21,725 nucleotides of DNA from F23-B02 sp963633225. Its GTDB lineage: Bacteria; Bacillota; Clostridia; Oscillospirales; Oscillospiraceae. The position numbers were made by a program, and so were the translations under genes. Where the stretch lies: NCBI GenBank assembly GCA_963633225.1, contig CAVGXR010000068.1, positions 1 through 21,725 on the forward strand, in the 5' to 3' direction. Of this stretch, positions 5,791 through 12,886 are shown in pieces. The notes under the pieces were generated by a model, which was not told the origin of the DNA, searched no databases, and saw nothing but the letters and a program-made list of their open reading frames with translations. Every line of letters begins with the position of its first letter. The stretch's first letter is position 1.

Positions 5791-6029
5791 TTTGCCAGCT
5801 CCAAAAATGCGTTCTTGTATTTATGCAATATACGCTGCGCGACAAAATCAATTTTTTCATCGTCTGTCATTTCAATAATTGGTGAGCTCTCAATTTCATA
5901 CAGAACATATTTGGGTCTGTTATTCTTGAATATAACGGCCTGACCACAACGATCAGCAATTCGAGTAACGCGAGAGAAATTCTGATTTGCCTCAGTTACG
6001 GAAACAATGGCATCAGTATCAATTGTCAT
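5787..6029 (-). CDS. phd: Phd/YefM-type antitoxin
   Basis: The 80-residue antitoxin begins MTIDTDAIVSVTEANQNFSR, the dimeric DNA-binding Phd N-terminal domain. It ends in a charged, probably flexible tail (TDDEKIDFVAQRILHKYKNAF) that would wrap the toxin. The start at 6029 is chosen from AGGTG upstream and from family length; the frame is open further upstream but that part is promoter. The promoter is strong and carries a dyad, so Phd, alone or with Doc, should repress its own operon, as known for phd-doc. Base composition is noticeably AT-richer than the surrounding housekeeping genes, consistent with acquisition by transfer. Confidence 0.88.
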   Translation of the reverse strand: MTIDTDAIVSVTEANQNFSRVTRIADRCGQAVIFKNNRPKYVLYEIESSPIIEMTDDEKIDFVAQRILHKYKNAFLELAK

Positions 6030-6048
6030 GTAAATCACCTCTTGCATT

Positions 6049-6082
6049 ATTATACTCAAATTATAGGTATAAATCAACCTAT
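6049..6082 (-). promoter_or_regulatory. phd-doc promoter with operator dyad
   Basis: TTGATT (6072-6077) and TATAAT (6049-6054) on the minus strand are 17 bases apart, 19 bases from the phd start. The inverted repeat ATAGGT (6063-6068) / ACCTAT (6077-6082) overlaps the -35 box, as expected for autorepression. Confidence 0.75.
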
Positions 6083-6180
6083 TATTGCGCCGCTGAAAAA
6101 TTTTACGGAGTTTATCGGCATGGGAGTATTGACACGGGAAACGATAGCTGATACCATGTAGACACAGCAAAAAAAGCGCT

Positions 6181-6235
6181 GTTTACTCTACCAAAATAAA
6201 CAAGAGAATTCACCGCGATAAACTACTTAATAAAC
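6181..6235. repeat. Right cluster of ATAAAC motifs
   Basis: GTTTAC (6181-6186) and ATAAAC at 6196-6201, 6218-6223 and 6230-6235 fill the stretch before the second spo0A-end repeat. They mirror the left cluster at 5114-5189. The bases between phd's promoter and this cluster (6083-6180) hold no gene I can support. Confidence 0.5.
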
Positions 6236-6276
6236 TATATGGGAAGCAAAAAAGCAAGCAATTGCAATGCCTGCAA

Positions 6277-6403
6277 GAACATCAAGGGCAAGCCGACGAA
6301 TTCGGAATTCATCGCCATGATCGCCGACTGCCTTTCCCTGCGTCAAAAGCAGGGCATAATGCGGTAAAAACACAGGCGGCTCAATGCTTTGCGGGATGGA
6401 GGA
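6277..6403. repeat. Direct repeat copy 2: duplicated spo0A 3' end (att-like)
   Basis: Second copy of the 127-base repeat (126 matches to 4939-5065). It keeps the final spo0A reading frame, stop codon and 36 bases of flank but has no upstream spo0A sequence. Flanks on both sides differ from copy 1. The 88 bases between it and the next hairpin contain no supported gene. Confidence 0.85.
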
Positions 6404-6491
6404 ATGTGGCGCAGAAGCGACGAATAAGCTGAACACGCTATGAATTTCCCCGCCGTGTAGCAACCTATCATTGAGCCCATAGCAACGAACA

Positions 6492-6536
6492 CTCCCTGTC
6501 AGTTGGGTATTCTAAACCAACCGACAGGGAGCGTTT
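6492..6536 (+). promoter_or_regulatory. Long hairpin covering the ribosome binding site of integrase fragment 2
   Basis: CTCCCTGTC (6492-6500) and GTTGG (6502-6506) pair with CCAAC (6517-6521) and GACAGGGAG (6523-6531): 14 pairs with one mismatch, then GCGTTTTT-like sequence. AGGGAG, the ribosome binding site, lies in the right arm. The architecture equals that at 5151-5201 while the sequence differs. Confidence 0.65.
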
Positions 6537-6538
6537 TT

Positions 6539-6925
6539 ATGAGCAATTTTAGTTTGGATTATTGCATTGATGAGTTTATGATTTACTGCCGCAGCCGTGA
6601 CCTTCGGCGGCGAACGCTGGACAGCTATGAGCATACCCTGCGCCTGTTCGAGCAATGGTGTGAGGTGAAACTGAAGATAGACCGCATCCGTGATGTGAAC
6701 GAGCAGGTTATACGGCGCTATATCACAAATCTTCAGGAACGCGGCAAATACACGTTTTATGCCGACGAAAAGAGCAAAGGTATAAATTTTCCTGAGCGGA
6801 GGAGAGATTACAGACAGCCGGTAACAACGGCCACGATAAATAATTACATACGCAATCTGAAAGTGTTCTTCAATTGGCTCGACTCGGATGATATAAGAGC
6901 CTGCCAAAAGCCTGTGCTGCCGAGG
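6539..6925 (+). pseudogene. Tyrosine recombinase/integrase fragment 2 (N-terminal domain only)
   Basis: From the ATG at 6539 about 129 codons encode the SAM-like core-binding domain of a phage-type integrase (DEFMIYCRSRDLRRRTLDSY early, TATINNYIRNLKVFFNWLDS near residues 99-118). The integrase sequence ends around CQKPVLPRKN, the linker before the catalytic domain, exactly where the terminator of the oppositely oriented SDR operon begins. The frame then stays open only as antisense of the SDR gene. No R-H-R-Y catalytic residues remain. It is the longer paralogue of the fragment at 5208 and sits at nearly the same distance from a spo0A-end repeat (171 versus 178 bases after the spo0A stop). 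Confidence 0.75.
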
Positions 6926-6959
6926 AAAAATCCTGAGGTGATTTCGCCTCAGGATTTTT
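6926..6959 (-). terminator. Intrinsic terminator of the MFS-oxidoreductase-SDR operon
   Basis: A perfect 13-bp stem joins AAAAATCCTGAGG (6926-6938) and its complement at 6947-6959 with an eight-base loop. On the minus strand the stem ends in five T residues. It lies 16 bases after the SDR stop codon. Confidence 0.85.
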
Positions 6960-6975
6960 ACAGGGGTAGGGAGGA

Positions 6976-7776
6976 TTACATTATATATGAACCGCCGTCG
7001 CAGTTGATGACAGCGCCGTTGCAGAAATCGTCCTCGGCGAGGAAGAACCTCACCGCCGCAGCGATCTCGTCCGGCTCGCCCCATCTGCCGAGCGTGTTTG
7101 CGTTGACTACCTTCTCCTTGTGGACTTCCTTTGCCTCCTCAACGGTATTGACACCGTAGTAGCTGACATAACCGGGCCAGCTCTCTGCGCCGATGATCGA
7201 GCCGGGTGCAACGCCGTTTACGCGGATGCCCTGCTTGCCGTAGGACAGTGCGTCCTGCTTCATGAGCATGAGCAGCGCTGCCTTGGAGACGTGATACGGA
7301 GTCATGACGGGAGTTGCCTTGAAGCCGAAGATGGACAGAATATCGACGATGCGGCCGCTCTGTGCCTTGACCATTTCCTTTCCGACATACTTTGTCATCA
7401 GGAAGGTGCCGATAACGCAGGTGTCGAAGGATGCACGCATGTCGTCTGCGGTGAGATCGGTGGTGGGGATAGCACCGTAGGGACCGTAGGCTGCGGCGTT
7501 GTTTACAAGACCGTCGATGCGGCCGTATTTTGCAGCGACAGCCTCGACCATCGACTTTACGCCTTCCTCATCGCAGACACTGACGTTGTAAAACTCCGCC
7601 TTGCCGCCGTTTGCGATGACATCTGCGCAGACCTTCTCGCCTTTTTCCGCCGAGCGGCCGCAGCCGATAACGATAGCGCCCTCTGCGGCGAACTCCTGAT
7701 AAATTTCCTTGCCGATGTTCTGGGTCATGCCGGTAATGATGATAACCTTATCTTTTAAAGTGCCCCATTTAGCCAT
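6976..7776 (-). CDS. Short-chain dehydrogenase/reductase (classical SDR)
   Basis: This is a 266-residue soluble NAD(P)-dependent alcohol/ketone oxidoreductase. Rossmann elements are a slightly divergent glycine motif TGMTQNIG (15-22), R41 after the second strand (suggesting NADP(H)), and VNNAA (91-95). Catalytic residues are S148, Y161 and K165 (YHVSK). The C-terminal region FFLAEDDFCNGAVINCDGG is typical of FabG-like SDRs. The ATG at 7776 has AGGAGG upstream. It is the last gene of the operon, 22 bases after the flavin oxidoreductase, and a terminator follows at once. Its partners suggest that it reduces or oxidises a carbonyl/hydroxyl on a compound imported by the MFS permease; the substrate (polyketide-like, steroid-like or other) cannot be read from sequence. 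Confidence 0.9.
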   Translation of the reverse strand: MAKWGTLKDKVIIITGMTQNIGKEIYQEFAAEGAIVIGCGRSAEKGEKVCADVIANGGKAEFYNVSVCDEEGVKSMVEAVAAKYGRIDGLVNNAAAYGPYGAIPTTDLTADDMRASFDTCVIGTFLMTKYVGKEMVKAQSGRIVDILSIFGFKATPVMTPYHVSKAALLMLMKQDALSYGKQGIRVNGVAPGSIIGAESWPGYVSYYGVNTVEEAKEVHKEKVVNANTLGRWGEPDEIAAAVRFFLAEDDFCNGAVINCDGGSYIM

Positions 7777-7798
7777 GATGGTTCCTCCTATATTGTTA

Positions 7799-8782
7799 TT
7801 ATTCCATGCCCTTGACCAGCTCTGCGATCTGGTCGGCAACGGGCTCTATCTTGTGTATCTGGCCGACACCTGCGCTGATGCAGACGATGCCGTTTACATG
7901 GTCGCCCAGACGCATGCCGGTGCGGAAGCCGCCGCCGTAAAGTGCGGAGATCTCTGCGCGGGTGCCGCCGGAATAGGTGAGCTTCTCGCACTTCTCGACC
8001 AGCTCGTTTCTGATGCAGCGCATGAAGCCGGACATACCGCGGTACTCGACGCAGTCAAACGGGTCGGAGTTGATGATTGCTTCCTTGGTGTTCTGGGCAA
8101 CGGGGCTTTCCTCGGCGCACAGGAACAGAGTTCCGATGTAAACGCCCTCGGCTCCGAGATCGTATACGGCCTTGACTGCGGCTGCGTTTACGATGCCGCC
8201 GGAGGCAACGACGGGGATGGAGACTGCTTCCTTGGCTATCTGCATGATGTTCAGCAGACCCACGCGGTAATCAGACAGGTGGCCGCCGCACTCGATGCCG
8301 GTCGCAATGACGATATCTGCGCCTGCGTCCTCTGCCCACTTGAACGAGGCTGCAACGGGGTTTGCGTCACGGTAGATGCATATCTTGCCTGCTTTTTTAA
8401 AGTCGCGGATAAAGTCTGCCGCTTCGTCGCAGGGAGCGCCGGAAAGCACGATTATCTTTGCCCTTTCCTCGGTAAGTAGCCAGTCTCTCATGGGATTGGA
8501 GAAGATGGCAGTCACGGGGATCTCCGGATTGGGGGTCATGCAGTTGACAGCAAAGGGCTTGTCGGTGAGGGCGAGGGTCTTTTCAAACTCTGCCTTCATG
8601 CGCTCAACGGTCACGGCGGGATCGCTCGTGAGCTCGGTCTGACCGGCGTTTGCGGCAAGCTGTCCGAGACCGCCTGCGTTGGAGATAGCTGCGCACAGCT
8701 TTGCGTCGGTGCACCAGGACATTGCACCGCAGATAACGGGATACTCGATGCCGAGAATTTCAGTTACACGGGATTTGATCAT
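7799..8782 (-). CDS. Nitronate monooxygenase / FabK-like FMN oxidoreductase
   Basis: The 327-residue TIM-barrel FMN protein belongs to the NMO/FabK superfamily. Visible are the N-terminal LGIEYPVICGAMSWCTDAKL (10-29), the signature GIECGGH with H168, and the phosphate-binding loops ASGGI (193-197) and GTLF (217-220), then RGMSGFMR. The family includes nitroalkane-oxidising enzymes and enoyl-ACP reductases; the sequence alone does not decide. In an anaerobe, between a permease and an SDR, reduction of an activated C=C bond is a reasonable inference. The start at 8782 is chosen because AAAGGA lies seven to twelve bases upstream. It sits 30 bases after the MFS gene in one operon. Confidence 0.87.
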   Translation of the reverse strand: MIKSRVTEILGIEYPVICGAMSWCTDAKLCAAISNAGGLGQLAANAGQTELTSDPAVTVERMKAEFEKTLALTDKPFAVNCMTPNPEIPVTAIFSNPMRDWLLTEERAKIIVLSGAPCDEAADFIRDFKKAGKICIYRDANPVAASFKWAEDAGADIVIATGIECGGHLSDYRVGLLNIMQIAKEAVSIPVVASGGIVNAAAVKAVYDLGAEGVYIGTLFLCAEESPVAQNTKEAIINSDPFDCVEYRGMSGFMRCIRNELVEKCEKLTYSGGTRAEISALYGGGFRTGMRLGDHVNGIVCISAGVGQIHKIEPVADQIAELVKGME

Positions 8783-8812
8783 TTTTTCTTTTCCTTTCAA
8801 TTAGTTATTTGA

Positions 8813-10051
8813 TTATTTGACTCTTTCAAGCTTTTTTGCGCTCTTGACTGCGATGGTGCTGAATATACCTGAGAGCACGAATGCACCGAGGAGTATGTAC
8901 AGCACTATTGAATAGCTGCTGGTCGCATCGTAAACAAAGCCGTACAGGGAGATGCTTATAGCGCCGGCAAGAGAGCTTACGGTGGAGATGTAGGAATAGA
9001 TGACATTGTAATCACGCACACCGAAGGCGGTCTTTGCCACCAGCGCGGGAGATACCGTGCCAAGGCAGGTGCCGAAGCCCAGAAGAATAACGCCGCAGTA
9101 CAGCAGGACAGACGAACCGCCGTTGAACAGCACCATAAGAAGACCGGCGCAGCCTGCTATAAGGTTTACGATGATGCCCTTTGCAGGCCCGATCTTGTCG
9201 GAGAGATAACCGATGAGGAGCTTTCCGATAATAACGCCGATGCCCAGCATGGATGCGGCCGTTGCGCCTATTGCGGTGCTGAAGCCGTAGTTTGCGGCGA
9301 TGCCGGGGACGTGTGAGGTGATGCCGCTGCCCATGATGATAACTCCGGCAAACAGCGCCGTCATGACGAAGGCAGTGGATTTAAGCGCCATGGAGGCAGG
9401 AACGCCATCCTGCTGTCCGGCAGCTGCGGCTGCCGCAGCGCCCTCCTTGGCACCGTAGGGCAGCAGCCCCTTGTCGGCGGGCTTGGAGCGAACAACGAAC
9501 AGCACGAACGGAAGAACTATAACTGCGCCGATGACTGCGGTCATGATATAGCCCTTACGCCAGCCCATGCTCTGCACGAGAGCGTTGACAACGGGGTTGA
9601 AGATGACGGCACCGACACCGGCAAACGCCATTGCGATGCCCATTGCCATGCCAGATTTCTCCTTGAACCAGCTGTTTATCAGAATGGGGACGGGCATATA
9701 GAGAATGAATGCGCAGGCAACGCCTATCAAAGCGCCGCAGATGTAAAACCACCAGACGGCCTTTGCTGCCGACATTGCGCCAAACGCCACGGCCAGCAGT
9801 GTGAATGCTCCGCCGAGCAGCACACGGATGTTGACCTTGTTGAAAAGCTTGCCCGTGAAGGGCATGATCAGCATGGAGACAAGCGACTGTATCGTGATGT
9901 ACAAGGAAAGCTGACCGACACCGATACCAAGCTCACTGCTGACCGGCATGAAGAAGATACCCGCACAGCTGTTAAAGATGCCGATACCTACCATCATCAT
10001 TACACAGCAGCATGCCAGTATGACCCATGCATAATGGATTCCTTTTTTCAT
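8813..10051 (-). CDS. MFS transporter, OFA (oxalate/formate antiporter)-like
   Basis: This 412-residue inner-membrane permease has twelve predicted helices in two halves of six. A soluble, alanine-rich central loop (KPADKGLLPYGAKEGAAAAA near residues 203-222) separates them. The start MKKGIHYAWVILACC and the loop NSWFKEKSGMAMGIAMAFAG between helices 4 and 5 are typical of OFA-type monocarboxylate carriers. The ATG at 10051 has GGAGGA nine bases upstream. It is the first gene of the operon and directly follows a strong promoter with a dyad operator. It probably imports or exports the organic acid or related compound handled by the two enzymes behind it. Confidence 0.88.
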   Translation of the reverse strand: MKKGIHYAWVILACCCVMMMVGIGIFNSCAGIFFMPVSSELGIGVGQLSLYITIQSLVSMLIMPFTGKLFNKVNIRVLLGGAFTLLAVAFGAMSAAKAVWWFYICGALIGVACAFILYMPVPILINSWFKEKSGMAMGIAMAFAGVGAVIFNPVVNALVQSMGWRKGYIMTAVIGAVIVLPFVLFVVRSKPADKGLLPYGAKEGAAAAAAAGQQDGVPASMALKSTAFVMTALFAGVIIMGSGITSHVPGIAANYGFSTAIGATAASMLGIGVIIGKLLIGYLSDKIGPAKGIIVNLIAGCAGLLMVLFNGGSSVLLYCGVILLGFGTCLGTVSPALVAKTAFGVRDYNVIYSYISTVSSLAGAISISLYGFVYDATSSYSIVLYILLGAFVLSGIFSTIAVKSAKKLERVK

Positions 10052-10076
10052 TAATATTCCTCCAGAATTAGACATC

Positions 10077-10089
10077 ATCGCTTAGCGAT
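10077..10089. promoter_or_regulatory. Small palindrome in the leader of the MFS operon
   Basis: ATCGC-TTA-GCGAT is a perfect 5-bp dyad 26 bases upstream of the MFS start codon, inside the transcribed leader. It may be a secondary regulator site or a small hairpin. Confidence 0.35.
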
Positions 10090-10114
10090 ATGAAAAAACT
10101 CTTTTTGCGCGCGC

Positions 10115-10177
10115 TTCACATACTCAAGTCGCCGACTCCGGTATGTGAATTATCGCATAGACTTTGTTAAATGTCAA
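10115..10177 (-). promoter_or_regulatory. MFS operon promoter with nested-dyad operator
   Basis: On the minus strand TTGACA (10172-10177) and GATAAT (10149-10154) are 17 bases apart, close to consensus. Directly at the expected start site lies a dyad centred on 10132. Outer arms are TTCACATAC (10115-10123) and GTATGTGAA (10141-10149), and inner arms are AGTCG (10127-10131) and CGACT (10133-10137). The outer arm shares one base with the -10 box. This is where a TetR repressor would block transcription. Confidence 0.8.
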
Positions 10178-10224
10178 GCATAATTTGCGAAATTTTTATC
10201 TAAGTTTTTTATGAGAGAAAAAAC

Positions 10225-10253
10225 TTGATTTTTTTGCCTTTGGAGTTTATTAT
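10225..10253 (+). promoter_or_regulatory. Promoter of the TetR regulator
   Basis: TTGATT (10225-10230) and TATTAT (10248-10253) are 17 bases apart, 34 bases before the GTG start codon. The dyad at 10115-10149 is about 75 bases upstream of this -35, so autorepression by that site is uncertain. Confidence 0.65.
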
Positions 10254-10287
10254 ATTTTGGTATCTTCAATTGATAAGGAGCATCACT

Positions 10288-10872
10288 GTGAACAACCGCA
10301 AGTATCAGGCGAACGAAACCAAGTGTAAGATCATAAATGAATCCATGAAGCTGTTTGAAGAGCATTCCTTCGACGAGATAACGGTCGATATGATATGCCG
10401 GCAATGCGGTCTTTCCAAAGGTGCGTTTTACCATCACTTCAAAACAAAAGAAGAGCTTGTCGTCAAGCACTATGTGCAGACGCTCGACTGCAAGCTCATC
10501 AATGAGGTCGAGCCCCGCATCGGTACGATGCCGCTCAGGGAGCTGCTGGACCTTTATCTTGATGTGGATATAGATTTTTTTAAAAAGCTCGGACAGGAAT
10601 GGGTGATTTTCCTCCAGCAGACAGTCCTTAAAAGTCCTGAATATTTGGAGTCAAGGAATGTTCAGGAGAGCTTGGAAAAGATAATAAGCTACAGCGTCGA
10701 GCACGGTGAGGTGACATTCAACAGACCTGCCGATTTCTGCATTCGTTTTATGTATTATGTTCTGCAGGGCTTCGTGTCACGCTGGTGTATCATGCGCGGC
10801 TCGATCGAGGAGCTTGAAGAGCTCAAGGAATACATGCATCAGGCACTTGATGCATGTATTGCAGACGAATGA
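10288..10872 (+). CDS. TetR-family transcriptional regulator
   Basis: The 194-residue regulator has an N-terminal TetR helix-turn-helix (about residues 8-58, with ITVDMICRQCGLSKGAFYHH around the recognition helix). An all-helical ligand-binding C-terminal domain of usual length follows. I chose the GTG at 10288 because AAGGAG lies seven bases upstream; the frame is open further upstream, but that part contains the promoter. It is divergent from the MFS-oxidoreductase-SDR operon across 236 bases containing both promoters and the nested dyad. It is therefore the probable local repressor, released by the operon's substrate. C-terminal residues give no ligand hint. Confidence 0.88.
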   Translation: MNNRKYQANETKCKIINESMKLFEEHSFDEITVDMICRQCGLSKGAFYHHFKTKEELVVKHYVQTLDCKLINEVEPRIGTMPLRELLDLYLDVDIDFFKKLGQEWVIFLQQTVLKSPEYLESRNVQESLEKIISYSVEHGEVTFNRPADFCIRFMYYVLQGFVSRWCIMRGSIEELEELKEYMHQALDACIADE

Positions 10873-10891
10873 CGAATGACAAATAATAACA

Positions 10892-10928
10892 GCGATCCCG
10901 AGTTTTTTGCCTCGGGATCGCGTTTTTT
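10892..10928 (+). terminator. Intrinsic terminator of the TetR gene
   Basis: A perfect 11-bp stem (GCGATCCCGAG at 10892-10902 with 10911-10921) with an eight-base loop is followed by G and six T residues (10923-10928). Confidence 0.9.
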
Positions 10929-10992
10929 CTACACCCTCGGGCTCACATCTGCCGAAACGCCGCGAAAAATGCAAATTCAAAGCTAAAAAGCC

Positions 10993-11021
10993 TTGTAATT
11001 CAGGCATTGTGGTGCTAAAAT
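10993..11021 (+). promoter_or_regulatory. typA promoter
   Basis: TTGTAA (10993-10998) and TAAAAT (11016-11021) are 17 bases apart and end 39 bases before the typA start codon. Confidence 0.7.
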
Positions 11022-11060
11022 ATATTTTTGTGTTGAATTTTGATTAGGAGTTGAGTTTAA

Positions 11061-12881
11061 ATGCAGAAACTCAGGAATGTTGCGATCATCGCGCACGTTG
11101 ACCACGGCAAGACCACACTTGTCGATGAGATGCTCAAGCAGAGCGGCGTTTACCGCGAAAATCAGGAGATCGTCGAGCGAGTCATGGACTCAAACGACCT
11201 TGAGCGCGAGCGCGGTATCACCATCATGGCGAAAAACACCGCCGTGCAGTACGGCGATACGAAAATAAACATCGTCGATACCCCGGGACATGCTGACTTC
11301 GGAGGCGAGGTCGAGCGTATCCTCAAAATGGTCAACGGCGTTATCCTGCTCGTTGACGCGGCTGAGGGACCGATGCCGCAGACCCGCTTTGTCCTCTCCC
11401 GTGCGCTTGAGCTCGGTCACAGGGTCATCGTCGTCGTAAACAAGATCGACCGCCCCGACCAGCGCATCCATGAGGTAATAGACGAGGTGCTTGAGCTTCT
11501 TATGGATCTTGACGCTACCGACGAGCAGCTCGATTCACCGATGCTGTTCTGCTCGGGCCGTCAGGGTACGGCAAGCTATTCGCCCGAGGTCCCGGGCACT
11601 GACCTCAAGCCCCTGTTCGATACCATTCTCGAATACATCCCCGAGCCTGAGCAGGATGTTGACAGCCCGTTCCAGATGCTCGTTTCCAGCGTTGACTACA
11701 ACGAGTATGTCGGACGAATCGCCATTGGCCGCATCGAGCGCGGCATAATAAAGCAGAATCAGGAGATCGAGGTCTGCAACTACCATGCGCCGGACGCGGC
11801 TCCCATGAAGGCCAAGGCCGTGTCGCTTTACGAGTTCGACGGCCTGAGCAAGGTCCCTGTGACCGAGGCTGCTGCGGGAAACATTATCGCAATGAGCGGC
11901 ATCGGCGACGTGACCATCGGTGATACCGTCTGCGCAAGAGGCTCCGCCGAGCCGCTGCCCTTTGTCAAGATCTCCGCTCCCACGCTGGAGATGACCTTCT
12001 CGGTAAACGACAGCCCCTTCGCCGGACGCGAGGGCAAGTTCGTCACCTCACGCCAGATCCGCGACAGACTGGTGCGCGAAACGCTCAAGGACGTGTCGCT
12101 GCGCGTGTCGGATGTTGACGGAGCAACGGACTCGTTCAACGTTGCGGGTCGCGGCGAAATGAGCCTGAGCATACTTATCGAGACCATGCGCCGCGAGGGC
12201 TACGAGTTTCAGGTCTCACCTCCGCGTGTGCTGTATAAGGAGATCGACGGCGCGGTCTGCGAGCCTGTCGAGCGCGTTGTCATCGACGTTCCGTCCGACT
12301 ACATGGGCGCGGTTATGGAAAAGCTCGGCGCACGCAAGGGCGAGTTTGTCGAGATGACACCTGTGGGCAGCCGCGTAAAGCTGAGCTACCTCGTCCCGTC
12401 ACGCGGACTGTTCGGCTACCGCAACGAGTTTTTGACCGACACCAAGGGCGAGGGCATCATGGCCTCCGTCTTTGAGAAATATGAGCCCTACAAGGGCGAT
12501 ATCGCACGCCGCAATACGGGCTCCCTTATCGCATTCGAGACCGGCGAGGCCGTCGCCTACGGCATCTGGAATGCGCAGGAGCGCGGCGCTATGTTCATTA
12601 CCCCCGGCACGAAGGTGTATGCCGGCATGATCGTCGGCGTGTGCCCGAAGGCGGACGATGTTGCGGTAAACGTCTGCCGCACAAAGCATTTGACCAACAC
12701 CCGCGCCTCCGGCTCGGACGAGGCGCTGCGCCTGATCCCGCCCAGACAGATGAGCCTTGAGCAGTGCCTTGAGTTCCTCGCCGACGACGAGCTGCTGGAG
12801 GTCACGCCCAAGAACCTGCGCCTGCGCAAGAGCATCCTCGACCACGGCATGAGAATGAAGACGGTCATGCGCAACAGATAA
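11061..12881 (+). CDS. typA: Ribosome-associated GTPase TypA/BipA
   Basis: This 606-residue translational GTPase acts on 70S ribosomes or large-subunit assembly, especially in stress or cold. The G1 motif AHVDHGKTTL (about 11-20), the G3 motif DTPGHADFGGE and the G4 motif NKIDRPDQR are intact. Beta-barrel domain II follows (SSVDYNEYVGRIAIGRIERG), then EF-G-like domains III and V and the TypA-specific C-terminal domain (NTRASGSDEALRLIPPRQMS). Length is normal for the family. AGGAG lies about ten bases before the ATG. It is monocistronic, with its own promoter and a strong terminator directly after the stop. Confidence 0.97.
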   Translation: MQKLRNVAIIAHVDHGKTTLVDEMLKQSGVYRENQEIVERVMDSNDLERERGITIMAKNTAVQYGDTKINIVDTPGHADFGGEVERILKMVNGVILLVDAAEGPMPQTRFVLSRALELGHRVIVVVNKIDRPDQRIHEVIDEVLELLMDLDATDEQLDSPMLFCSGRQGTASYSPEVPGTDLKPLFDTILEYIPEPEQDVDSPFQMLVSSVDYNEYVGRIAIGRIERGIIKQNQEIEVCNYHAPDAAPMKAKAVSLYEFDGLSKVPVTEAAAGNIIAMSGIGDVTIGDTVCARGSAEPLPFVKISAPTLEMTFSVNDSPFAGREGKFVTSRQIRDRLVRETLKDVSLRVSDVDGATDSFNVAGRGEMSLSILIETMRREGYEFQVSPPRVLYKEIDGAVCEPVERVVIDVPSDYMGAVMEKLGARKGEFVEMTPVGSRVKLSYLVPSRGLFGYRNEFLTDTKGEGIMASVFEKYEPYKGDIARRNTGSLIAFETGEAVAYGIWNAQERGAMFITPGTKVYAGMIVGVCPKADDVAVNVCRTKHLTNTRASGSDEALRLIPPRQMSLEQCLEFLADDELLEVTPKNLRLRKSILDHGMRMKTVMRNR

Positions 12882-12886
12882 ATTTG

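Larger units (their letters stand above)
4939..6403. mobile_element. Degenerate integrative unit at the spo0A 3' end
   Basis: The unit between the two spo0A-end repeats has a 1338-bp repeat period. It holds a hairpin, a truncated tyrosine recombinase (5208-5399), doc and phd on the opposite strand, and ATAAAC motifs at both ends. An integrase beside one junction, a restored target-gene end and a cargo toxin-antitoxin pair together fit the remains of an integrated element after internal deletion. A second related integrase fragment follows the second repeat, suggesting two elements stacked at one site. An unequal recombination duplicate is the main alternative. Confidence 0.65.

Noticed and set aside
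6083..6180. Possible protein remnant on the plus strand (frame containing EFIGMGVLTRETIADTM)
   Set aside because: Short, no start signals, and not recognisable as the missing integrase C-terminus; no R-H-R-Y motif was seen.
4939..6403. Possible skin-type sigma or spo0A gene interruption removed during sporulation
   Set aside because: spo0A is uninterrupted and complete at 4253-5029; the second copy carries only the 3' end.
6227..6463. Minus-strand open frame over the second spo0A-end repeat
   Set aside because: It only exists because the antisense frame of the repeat is open; the matching antisense frame of spo0A shows the same pattern.
7120..8479. Long plus-strand frames opposite the SDR and flavin oxidoreductase genes
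   Set aside because: They are Cys/Ala/Asp-rich mirror translations of well-recognised minus-strand genes.
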